The position numbers and the translations under genes are program-made. From JAGXQV01 sp964505475 (lineage in GTDB: Bacteria; Pseudomonadota; Gammaproteobacteria; Burkholderiales; Sulfuricellaceae), in the NCBI GenBank assembly GCA_964505475.1, contig CAZDIJ010000004.1, forward strand, positions 1 to 64,000: DNA of 64,000 bases, read 5' to 3'. How positions within the stretch are numbered: the stretch's first letter is position 1; the number at the start of each line of letters is the position of its first letter. Of this stretch, positions 24,244-31,477 are shown piece by piece. The notes below the pieces were generated by a model. The model was not told the origin of the DNA. It did not search any database and saw only the letters and a program-made list of their open reading frames with translations.

Positions 24244-25149
24244 ATGATGAAAAAACTGTTTTTGATGCCGCTGGCAGCCTTATTCCTGGCCGCCGCCCCG
24301 GCGGCGCACGCCCTTGAGGCGTTTGCCTGCGAACCGGAATGGGGGGCGCTGCTGCGCGAGTTGGGCGGCGACAAGGTGAGCGTGGCGGAAGCCACCACTG
24401 CTCTGCAAGATCCCCACCACATCGAAGCCCGCCCCTCGCTGATCGCCCGCGCCCGGCGCGCCGATCTGCTGGCGTGCACCGGCGCGGAACTGGAGGTCGG
24501 CTGGTTGCCCCTGCTGCTGCGCCAGTCCGGCAACGCCAAGATACAGCCCGGCCAGCCGGGCTATTTCGAGGCGGCGCGGTACGTCCGCCTGTTGGAAGTC
24601 CCCGTCCGCGCCGACCGCGCCGACGGGGATGTCCATGCCGCCGGCAACCCGCACATCCAGACCGATCCGCGCAACATCGCCAAGGTGGCGCAAGCGCTGG
24701 CGCAACGCCTGGGCGAAATCGACCCGGCCAACGCCTCGCACTACGCCGCGCGCCACAAGGATTTCGCGGCGCGCTGGCAGGCGGCGACCGCCCGCTGGGA
24801 GCAAGCCGCCGCGCCGCTGAAGGGTGCGTCCGTCGCCGTCCAGCACAAGGGTTTTCCCTACCTGGAAGACTGGCTGGGACTCAAGCAGGTGGCGGTGCTG
24901 GAACCCAAGCCCGGCGTCGGGCCGAGCACCTCCCACCTGTCCGGGGTGCTCGCGCAGTTGCAGCGCCAGCCGGCGAAAATGGTGCTGCGCGCCGCCCACG
25001 ACGACGGGCGTCCCTCGGAATGGCTGGCAGAGCGGGGGAAAGTGCCGGTGGTGGTGCTGCCCTACACCGTCGGCGGCTCGGACAAGGCCAAGGATTTGTT
25101 CGGGCTGTTCGACGACACCGTGGGCAAATTGCTGGGCGCGCTCAAGTGA
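24244..25149 (+). CDS. znuA: Zinc ABC transporter substrate-binding protein (ZnuA-like)
   Basis: A 301-residue periplasmic cluster-A-I binding protein: signal peptide (MKKLFLMPLAALFLAAAPAAHA), then FACEPEWGALLRELGGDKVSV, the first metal His in LQDPHHIEARPS, the second in GNPHIQTDP and a third in VQHKGFPY. The usual long His-rich loop is missing. It starts 8 bases after the porin stop and is followed by a ZnuB-type permease, but no ZnuC ATPase is next to it. Confidence 0.85.
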   Translation: MMKKLFLMPLAALFLAAAPAAHALEAFACEPEWGALLRELGGDKVSVAEATTALQDPHHIEARPSLIARARRADLLACTGAELEVGWLPLLLRQSGNAKIQPGQPGYFEAARYVRLLEVPVRADRADGDVHAAGNPHIQTDPRNIAKVAQALAQRLGEIDPANASHYAARHKDFAARWQAATARWEQAAAPLKGASVAVQHKGFPYLEDWLGLKQVAVLEPKPGVGPSTSHLSGVLAQLQRQPAKMVLRAAHDDGRPSEWLAERGKVPVVVLPYTVGGSDKAKDLFGLFDDTVGKLLGALK

Positions 25150-25351
25150 ACCTAAAAAAACAATCCATGCACCGCAAAGGCGCAAAGCCGCAAAGAAATC
25201 ATGCCGCATCTGTAGCCGCTGGCGCTGACAGCGGCCGCGCTCGCCGCGCGCGGCTACAGGCTGCCGCTCGCGGCGGGCTACAATCGTCTGTTTCCCTTTG
25301 CATAACCATTGCGTCTTTGCGCCTCTGCGGTTTGCAGCCGGGGTATTCAGG
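25150..25351. repeat. Intergenic inverted repeats between znuA and znuB
   Basis: CACCGCAAAGGCGCAAAGCC near 25171 is echoed in inverted form by GCGTCTTTGCGCCTCTGCGG near 25311. Between them CTGTAGCCGC pairs with GCGGCTACAG (about 25210-25259). This makes a nested stem region of about 160 bases inside what should be one operon, typical of small dispersed intergenic repeats. It could separate expression of znuB from znuA. Confidence 0.6.
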
Positions 25352-26119
25352 ATGAACTCCGCCGCGCTCGATCCGGGACTCCTCCTGCCGGCCTTCCTGG
25401 CCGGCTTGCTGGTGCTGGCGACCCATGTGCCGCTGGGCATCCAGGTGCTAAGCCGCGGCATCGTCTTCATCGACCTCGCCATCGCCCAGATCGCCGGGCT
25501 GGGGGTGATCGCCGCCGACCGCTTGGGCTTCGAGCCGGAAGGCTGGGTCGCCCAGGCCGCGGCGGTGAGCGCGGCCCTGGCCGGCGCGCTGCTGCTCACC
25601 TGGACGGAGAAACGCTGGCCGGAAACCCAGGAAGCCCTGATCGGCGTGCTGTTCGCCCTGGCCGCCACCGGCGGCATGCTGCTGGTCGCCAACAACCCGC
25701 ATGCCGGCGAGCACCTGCGCGACCTGCTGGCCGGCCAGATACTCTGGGTGAACTACGCCCAGTTGCTGCCGGTCGCCGTCCTCAGCGCCGCCATCCTCGC
25801 CGCCTGGTTCGGCTATGCCGAGCGCCTGGGGCGCGCCGGTTTCTATGTGCTGTTCGCCTGCGCCGTCACCGCCTCGGTGCAACTGGTCGGCGTCTACCTG
25901 GTCTTCGCCAGCCTGATTATCCCCGCCCTGGCGGTGCGTACCCTGCCGCCGCGCCGGCAACTCGCCGTCGGCTACCTGCTCGGTGCGGCGGCCTATCTCG
26001 CCGGGCTGGCGCTGTCGGCGCTCTACGATTTGCCGTCCGGGGCGGTGATCGTGTGGACTTTGGCGGGGGTGGGGTTGGGCGTGTATGCCTTTCGGTCGCT
26101 GAAAGGCGAAACGGTGTGA
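25352..26119 (+). CDS. znuB: Zinc ABC transporter permease (ZnuB-like)
   Basis: A 255-residue polytopic protein with seven to eight hydrophobic segments and the ABC-3 permease hallmarks: LGIQVLSRGIVFIDLAIAQI early and VYLVFASLIIPALAVRTL late, the latter including the coupling-helix region. It should form the membrane channel for the ZnuA-like protein. The ATG at 25352 follows AGGATG; the upstream in-frame ATG at 25298 falls in the repeat. A strong terminator follows at 26154-26178, ending the zinc locus. Confidence 0.85.
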   Translation: MNSAALDPGLLLPAFLAGLLVLATHVPLGIQVLSRGIVFIDLAIAQIAGLGVIAADRLGFEPEGWVAQAAAVSAALAGALLLTWTEKRWPETQEALIGVLFALAATGGMLLVANNPHAGEHLRDLLAGQILWVNYAQLLPVAVLSAAILAAWFGYAERLGRAGFYVLFACAVTASVQLVGVYLVFASLIIPALAVRTLPPRRQLAVGYLLGAAAYLAGLALSALYDLPSGAVIVWTLAGVGLGVYAFRSLKGETV

Positions 26120-26153
26120 AGCTCATCACAAGACGAGATAGCTGATTTTCAGC

Positions 26154-26178
26154 CGCCCCCTTCCTGGGGGCGTTTTTT
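26154..26178 (+). terminator. Rho-independent terminator after znuB
   Basis: CGCCCCC and GGGGGCG form a seven-base GC stem around TTCCT, followed by six T. It ends the zinc locus and faces the convergent hipH-like gene. Confidence 0.85.
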
Positions 26179-26191
26179 CTCGCCACAGCAC

Positions 26192-27535
26192 TCACCCCAG
26201 CCGTCTGATCTTAGCGCTGGCTGTCTCGATGTGGTGTTCAAGAGAGGTGATGCACGGTTCGAACCGGTGACTGAATCTTGTGGCCGCAATGACCCGGGCG
26301 AGGAATGCGCGTGCTAGCTCCTCCGCACGTCGCCAGGTTTCGTTCGCCACGCTGGCGTGTATGGTCGCCTCGAAGAGGGTGTCAGATAGTCCGCCACCGC
26401 TGCGCGGTCTGAATGCCATGGGCGTCATGTCGTAAGCCGGCGCAATGTCATAGGGGCGACCATGCTCCGAGACGAACGACAAGTTGCCGTTATGCATATC
26501 AGAGTTGCCAATCAGGGTGCCAAAGGCCCACAGTAAATTTGCACTATCCGCAGCTTCTAGACGGATTTGGCTGTCGGTCGCCAGGCGGCGTGCAATGCTG
26601 GGCCAGCCACCTGTTCCCATCCCGACGAATTCGGCATCCAGCGCGGCCAACGAGATTAGCGCTCGCCGGCCCAGATTGCCGATGCGATCGAAGCGTTCAA
26701 CCTCGAGGAAACGCTGATCGCCGAGGTCGAGTATCCGCGTCTTGGCGGCCGGGATGTCCGCGTCGCGCAGAGTCTCCAGAGCCAAGTGCTCCGCCAGCAG
26801 CAGATCGCGCCAGCGCTCGGTTACGGGACCTGCCTCCAATTCGCTGAACTTCACGATGACGTGCCGAGGTCCCCCGGGCGTCATGGCAAAAGCGGTGAAC
26901 TTCGGCTGCTCGCCTCCGGCTGATGACCCGGGTATCTCACCATGAGCGGCTTCCAGCGCCAACCGGGCATATTCCCCAGCCTTCTGTTCCTCCGCGATGG
27001 GGTCGGGGATGGGAGTGGCGAGAAAACGATCCCTCGCAATATCGCCTAGCAGCAAATTCCCGACTACATCATGGCCTTGCTCAATCAGCGCCCGCAGGGC
27101 GTGGGTGTCTGTCCAGTCGGTGAGCCGCTTCGGAAGCCCCAGCTCTGCGCCATGGCGAGCAACGTATGCCCGGCCGAGATATCCCTGGGGGGGCATGTCG
27201 AACAACCACCATGGCAAGCCATCGCTGTGCCGGGTCGCTCCGTCCTCTTGGCGCATGACGAATCCTTCTGGACGCACTGGAATCAGCGTTCCCAGTGGCC
27301 GGATTCGGCCCTCGGCATCAACCCGATATATCGAGATGTCTGGCAATCCACGCGCGGTATCACGTAGCGCATATTGAATTGATTGTGCTGCTCCGATCCG
27401 TACTACTTCGCCGCCAAGCGCGGTCAGCGCACGAGAGATCGTCGGCTGACTTACGCCAATATGATCAGCCAGTTGGCGCGCTGAAAGCGGCCCGCCGAAT
27501 AGGCGCATGCGGATAGTGTCAGCGTTCGGTGACAT
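26192..27535 (-). CDS. yjjJ: HipA-family kinase with N-terminal HTH (YjjJ/HipH type)
   Basis: A 447-residue protein. The first 55 residues form a winged helix (MRLFGGPLSARQLADHIGVS, then QPTISRAL), followed by a HipA kinase: P-loop-like SSAGGEQPKF (about 204-213), catalytic GNSDMHNGNLSF and metal-binding DIAPAYDMTPMAF. Length and the fused HTH match E. coli YjjJ/HipH, a toxin without a separate HipB. The motifs look intact, so Ser/Thr kinase activity toward a translation component is plausible. No antitoxin gene flanks it. Its 5' side abuts a truncated GNAT pseudogene, which suggests it arrived by insertion. Confidence 0.85.
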   Translation of the reverse strand: MSPNADTIRMRLFGGPLSARQLADHIGVSQPTISRALTALGGEVVRIGAAQSIQYALRDTARGLPDISIYRVDAEGRIRPLGTLIPVRPEGFVMRQEDGATRHSDGLPWWLFDMPPQGYLGRAYVARHGAELGLPKRLTDWTDTHALRALIEQGHDVVGNLLLGDIARDRFLATPIPDPIAEEQKAGEYARLALEAAHGEIPGSSAGGEQPKFTAFAMTPGGPRHVIVKFSELEAGPVTERWRDLLLAEHLALETLRDADIPAAKTRILDLGDQRFLEVERFDRIGNLGRRALISLAALDAEFVGMGTGGWPSIARRLATDSQIRLEAADSANLLWAFGTLIGNSDMHNGNLSFVSEHGRPYDIAPAYDMTPMAFRPRSGGGLSDTLFEATIHASVANETWRRAEELARAFLARVIAATRFSHRFEPCITSLEHHIETASAKIRRLG

Positions 27536-27589
27536 ATGTGTGAATTGGTCTATGAATATATAAATGAATAGATATTATAGGTTGATTTG

Positions 27590-28019
27590 GCATTCTAATG
27601 GAAAAATATCGCAACTCGATGGGTTGGCTGTGACCAAGTCCAGGCGTAACAACAGACGGTGGCTTTCGGCATCCGCTTCCCGCACCTTGCGCCGCTCCTG
27701 TTTGATGCGCTTGCGCTTGTCGTGGCTCATGCCGGCGAGGTAGGCGTTGAAATTGGCATAGCCGGGGTTGCGCCAGTGGAACTGCACGCCTTGGCGCAAC
27801 ATCATGCCGTGTTCCTGCATTTCCTCGGCCTGCGCTTGGGTGGGAAACAGGCAATGCAGCGACGAGGCGCCCGCTTCCTGGGCGAGCCGCAGGGCGCGGC
27901 GCAGCCGCTTTTCTGCAGGGTGCTGAGAAACGCGTGGGAGAGCACGGGGTTGCTGCCTGCGCGTCCCACTGCGACGCGGGAATCTCGCCGAGGGTTTCGA
28001 TAATCCGCAGGATGGGCAT
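27590..28019 (-). pseudogene. Remnant of a COG3146/DUF482-type GNAT protein
   Basis: An ATG at 28019 starts MPILRIIETLGEIPASQWDA, the usual N-terminus of this family. A frameshift within GACGCGCAGGCAGC moves the continuation AGSNPVLSHAFLSTLQKSG to another frame. About 100 residues of the family are then missing, and KRLRRALRLAQEAGASSLHC, then LFPTQAQAEEMQEHGMMLRQ, then GVQFHWRNPGYANFNAYLAG appear in a third stretch that stops after RRKVREADAE. The C-terminal third is absent where hipH begins. Frameshift, internal deletion and 3' truncation all mark it as dead. Confidence 0.8.
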
Positions 28020-28086
28020 AGGCTCGACCGGAAGTTGGGGAACTTGATTTTAGCCGAAGTGGACAAAGTATAGTAATTCACTAGGG

Positions 28087-28092
28087 TATAAT
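28087..28092 (+). promoter_or_regulatory. -10 box of selO, possibly leaderless
   Basis: A perfect TATAAT ends only 8 bases before the selO ATG at 28101, which would place transcription start at or within two bases of the ATG. No Shine-Dalgarno is visible (CTTTCCCC precedes the start). No good -35 was found at 17 bases. Confidence 0.45.
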
Positions 28093-28100
28093 CTTTCCCC

Positions 28101-29570
28101 ATGAGAAAACTCGAGCAACTGAATTTCGAGAACAGCTTCGCCCGGCTGCCGGGGCTATTCCATAGCCGGCTCAAGCCCACCCCTTTGCCCGCGCCCTATC
28201 TGGTGAGCTTCAACGCCGATGCGGCGCGCTTGATTGATCTCGATCCCGGCGAGGCGGCGCGGGGCGATTTCGCCGAGCATTTCGCCGGCAATCGTCTCTT
28301 GCCGGGCGGCGATCCGTTGGCGATGCTCTACGCCGGCCACCAGTTCGGCCACTATGTGCCGCAATTGGGCGACGGTCGCGCGATCCTGCTGGGCGAGGTG
28401 AAAAACCGGGTGGGGGAGACGTGGGAGATACAGCTCAAGGGCGCCGGCATCACCCCCTATTCGCGCAGCGGCGACGGGCGCGCCGTGCTGCGCTCCAGCA
28501 TCCGCGAATACTTGTGTTCGGAAGCCATGCACGGCCTGGGCATCCCCACCACGCGGGCGTTGTGCATCGTCGGCAGCGACCACGAGGTGTACCGCGAAAC
28601 CATCGAAAGCGCCGCCGTGGTGACGCGCCTGGCGCCCTCGCACGTGCGTTTCGGCTCGTTCGAGGTGTTCTACTATCGCGCCCGGCACGATGCCGTCGCG
28701 CAACTGGCGGATTACGTCATCGACAGGCATTTTCCGCATCTGGCCGGGGCGGCGGAGCGCTATCCGCGCTTTCTCGAGGAAGTGGTGGCGCGCACCGCCC
28801 GGCTCATGGCGCAGTGGCAGGCGGTGGGTTTTTCCCACGGGGTGATGAATACCGACAACATGTCCATTCTCGGGCTGACTTTCGATTACGGCCCGTTCGG
28901 CTTCATGGACGGCTACGATCCCGGCTATGTCTGCAACCATTCCGATCATGGCGGGCGCTATGCCTTCGACCGGCAGCCCCATGTCGGCCTGTGGAATCTC
29001 GCCTGCCTGGCGCAGGCGCTGACGCCCATCGTCGCGGCGGATGAAGCCAATGCGGCGCTGGCGGGCTACGAGGCCGTTTTCGACGGCCATTATCTGGAAT
29101 TGATGCGCCGCAAGCTCGGTCTGGCCGGCGCCCGCCCGGAAGACGCCGCCCTGATCGAAGGGCTGCTGGCGATCATGCAGGCCAGCCAGGTCGATTACAC
29201 CCGGCTGTTCCGCCGCCTGGGGCAGTTCAACTCCGCGCCGGGCGAGGATAATGCCATGCTGCGCGACCAGTTCATCGACCGCGCCGCCTTCGACGCCTGG
29301 GGCGAGGCCTATCGCGCCCGCCTGCAAGCGGAGCAAAGCGCGGATGATGAGCGCCGGCGGCGCATGGATGGCGTCAACCCCAAATATATCCTGCGCAATT
29401 ACCTGGCGCAGACCGCCATCCGCCAAGCCAGGGAGGCGCGCGATTTTTCCGAGGTGGAGCGTTTGCTGGAATTGCTCAGGCATCCCTACGACGAACAGCC
29501 GGAACGGGAAAGCTACGCCGCCCTGCCGCCGGACTGGGCGCGGCATATCGAGGTAAGCTGTTCCTCCTGA
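28101..29570 (+). CDS. selO: Protein adenylyltransferase SelO (YdiU)
   Basis: A 489-residue member of the SelO/YdiU pseudokinase family, which transfers AMP to protein Ser/Thr/Tyr. Family landmarks: YAGHQFGHYVPQLGDGRAIL near residue 80, LKGAGITPYSRSGDGRAVLR near 115-135, and the metal/catalytic region GVMNTDNMSILGLTFDYGPF near 245. The C-terminal MDGVNPKYILRNYLAQTAI is also typical. The bacterial C-terminus ends VSCSS, giving a redox Cys in the usual late position. It is monocistronic and convergent with nosL. Confidence 0.95.
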   Translation: MRKLEQLNFENSFARLPGLFHSRLKPTPLPAPYLVSFNADAARLIDLDPGEAARGDFAEHFAGNRLLPGGDPLAMLYAGHQFGHYVPQLGDGRAILLGEVKNRVGETWEIQLKGAGITPYSRSGDGRAVLRSSIREYLCSEAMHGLGIPTTRALCIVGSDHEVYRETIESAAVVTRLAPSHVRFGSFEVFYYRARHDAVAQLADYVIDRHFPHLAGAAERYPRFLEEVVARTARLMAQWQAVGFSHGVMNTDNMSILGLTFDYGPFGFMDGYDPGYVCNHSDHGGRYAFDRQPHVGLWNLACLAQALTPIVAADEANAALAGYEAVFDGHYLELMRRKLGLAGARPEDAALIEGLLAIMQASQVDYTRLFRRLGQFNSAPGEDNAMLRDQFIDRAAFDAWGEAYRARLQAEQSADDERRRRMDGVNPKYILRNYLAQTAIRQAREARDFSEVERLLELLRHPYDEQPERESYAALPPDWARHIEVSCSS

Positions 29571-29585
29571 ACGGTTTTTTTTGAT

Positions 29586-30080
29586 TCAGAATTTTCCGCC
29601 GTCGATCCTGGATACGATTTCCGCCGTTACCTGGGCGAAGGTGTAAATTGTCCGTCCTTTGTGATCCTTGAGGAATTCCTCCGCGTCGGCGCGGGTTTCC
29701 AGCGGCACCAGCTCGTGCCCCATCGGGCCGAGCACGTCCGAGCCGGCGACGTAGAAAGCCTTTTTTGCATCGACCTTGGCCAGTCCGTAGAACTCGGTGA
29801 CGTAGAGGCCGGCGAGGTCTTCCTTGCGGTGGCCGGGGGCGTATTTGGCGTATTCCTGGAGGTATTTGAACAGGTCCTTGGCGCCGTCGAAATAATGGGC
29901 GTGGCCGTCCTTGTAAAGCGCGACGGCGACCCAGTTGGGGTATTTCGACACCAGCATGCCGCACACCGGGCACAAGTCTTTTGCGCCCGGCTTGGGGATG
30001 GCGGCGTCTCCCTGCGCGGCGGCGAGCGCCGCCCACAGGGAGAACAGCAGCGCGACGAAAAGGCGTTTGCCGGTCGCCAT
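29586..30080 (-). CDS. nosL: NosL-family copper chaperone
   Basis: A 164-residue exported protein: signal peptide (about 1-22), then DLCPVCGMLVSKYPNW with the Cu(I)-binding CPVCGM, and C-terminal TIYTFAQVTAEIVSRI. In nitrous oxide reductase loci NosL delivers Cu(I) to NosZ, but no nosZ lies in this window, so a cytochrome oxidase or other periplasmic copper enzyme is a possible client. It lies 4 bases after a second NosL-like gene and is the last of a long minus-strand copper cluster. The signal has no lipobox Cys. Confidence 0.85.
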   Translation of the reverse strand: MATGKRLFVALLFSLWAALAAAQGDAAIPKPGAKDLCPVCGMLVSKYPNWVAVALYKDGHAHYFDGAKDLFKYLQEYAKYAPGHRKEDLAGLYVTEFYGLAKVDAKKAFYVAGSDVLGPMGHELVPLETRADAEEFLKDHKGRTIYTFAQVTAEIVSRIDGGKF

Positions 30081-30084
30081 CCGC

Positions 30085-30681
30085 TTAGCCCTTGTGCATC
30101 ATCTTCTTGCGCCGTTCCTCGCGCATCTTGCGGATCATGCTCACGTCCTGCGCCATGTCGCCGTAGGCGGCGAGCAAGGTCTTGTCGAAATCGGCCAGTT
30201 CGCCGCCGTTGGCCGCCTGGGCAGCCTTGGCCGCTTCCGCGTTGCCGTAGGCGACCTTGCTGCGCTTGGTCATCACCCCCTTGATCTGGCTGCCGATCAG
30301 GAAGGTGGCCGTGCCGACTTCGACCAGCGGTTTGAGGTCGCCGGCGGCGGCGTTGTCGGCGACGTAAATCCCTTTGGGTTCACGATCGACGTTGAGCGAC
30401 AGGCTGATCGCCGCGCAATGCAGCGAGCAGGTTCCATCGGCGAGATCGTCGCTGTAATGCACCAGCATCCGCGAGTGGTGGAACATTTTGCGATCCATGC
30501 CGCAGTATGGGCATTTCGGGGTTTTCTCGATGTCGTTTTCCAGCGGCTTGGCATCGGGCGCCTTTTTGGGCACAAATTGCGCCGGGGTGCCGTCGCCGGG
30601 GCAGGATTCGGCGGCTCGGGCCGGCAAGGCGGCCAAGCCGGCGGTTGCGAGGGTCAGTTTCAGAAGATCGCGCCGTTGCAT
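30085..30681 (-). CDS. Second NosL-like protein, Tat-type signal
   Basis: A 198-residue protein with an RR-containing signal (MQRRDLLKLTLATAGLAALP), then a NosL-like domain: KCPYCGMDRKMFHHSRMLVH with CxxCGM and a downstream Met, then CSLHCAA providing a second Cys pair. The C-terminal 60 residues end in a Met/Lys-rich tail (IRKMREERRKKMMHKG), unlike the neighbouring nosL. It would bind Cu(I) in the periplasm. Two NosL paralogues side by side with different export signals may divide holding and delivery. Confidence 0.8.
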   Translation of the reverse strand: MQRRDLLKLTLATAGLAALPARAAESCPGDGTPAQFVPKKAPDAKPLENDIEKTPKCPYCGMDRKMFHHSRMLVHYSDDLADGTCSLHCAAISLSLNVDREPKGIYVADNAAAGDLKPLVEVGTATFLIGSQIKGVMTKRSKVAYGNAEAAKAAQAANGGELADFDKTLLAAYGDMAQDVSMIRKMREERRKKMMHKG

Positions 30682-30759
30682 GGTTTTTCTCCTTCAGCAG
30701 TTTAAGACATGAACATTTTTGTCCGGTCGGCGCCGTGGCGCCATGACATCGCGCAAGCC

Positions 30760-31458
30760 TCACCAGTTCGCCAGATTGCGCATCACGCTGTAATAGGCCA
30801 GACCCTGCCAGACGGTGGAAAGCCCCAGCGCGATGACGAACAGCGCCGCGCCGCGCAACAGCCAGCCGCGCGTCCGCGCTCCCAGCTTGCCGAATAGGAC
30901 GCTGGCGGCGAGCATGGACGGCAGCGTGCCGGCGCCGAACGCCAGCAGCAGCAGGCCGCCCTGCGCCGGGCCGGGCGCGGTGGTGGCCTGCACCGCCAGC
31001 GCCATGGTCATCGAGCAGGGCATCAGCCCGTTGAGCGCCCCGCCGATGGCCGCGCCCGCCACCGGGCCGCGCTGGGTGGCCTGGGCGAACTGCCGGCGCA
31101 GCCAGGCCAGCGGGGCGAAACGCAGAGTGTTGCGTATCGGCGACAGGCCGAGCAGGTCGAAGCCGAGCAGGATCACGACGATGCCGGCGAGGATTTGCAG
31201 CAGTCCCTGCGCCTTGCCGACGATGCCGGTCTGCACCAGCACCGCGCCCAGGCTGGCGGCGGTCAGCCCGATCAGCCCGTACATCGCGACCCGCGCGGTG
31301 TGGTAGGCGAGGTAGGGCGCGCCGGTCTTGGCGCCGAGGCGCAGGAAGAAGCCCGACACCAAGCTGCCGCACATGCCGAGGCAATGGCCGCTGCCGAGGA
31401 TGCCGGTCATGAAGGCGAGCCAGTAGGAGAATTCGACGAGGTGGTGGCTGTGATCCAT
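30760..31458 (-). CDS. TauE/SafE-like (DsbD-like) membrane protein of a copper locus
   Basis: A 232-residue polytopic protein with six hydrophobic helices. The first ends in GILGSGHCLGMCGSL and the fourth contains NGLMPCSMTMALA, the paired Cys/Pro helices shared by DsbD/CcdA and by the SafE-like family that sits next to CcoI copper ATPases. It begins MDHSHHLVEF, a His-rich N-terminus. It starts 19 bases after the P-ATPase stop, so probably a copper or electron carrier partner in oxidase assembly. Confidence 0.75.
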   Translation of the reverse strand: MDHSHHLVEFSYWLAFMTGILGSGHCLGMCGSLVSGFFLRLGAKTGAPYLAYHTARVAMYGLIGLTAASLGAVLVQTGIVGKAQGLLQILAGIVVILLGFDLLGLSPIRNTLRFAPLAWLRRQFAQATQRGPVAGAAIGGALNGLMPCSMTMALAVQATTAPGPAQGGLLLLAFGAGTLPSMLAASVLFGKLGARTRGWLLRGAALFVIALGLSTVWQGLAYYSVMRNLANW

Positions 31459-31477
31459 GCTTTTCAGTCAGTCCCCG

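Noticed and set aside
29586..30681. Full nitrous oxide reductase locus implied by NosL
   Set aside because: No nosZ, nosR or nosDFY genes are present; NosL proteins here sit with SCO and P-ATPase genes instead.
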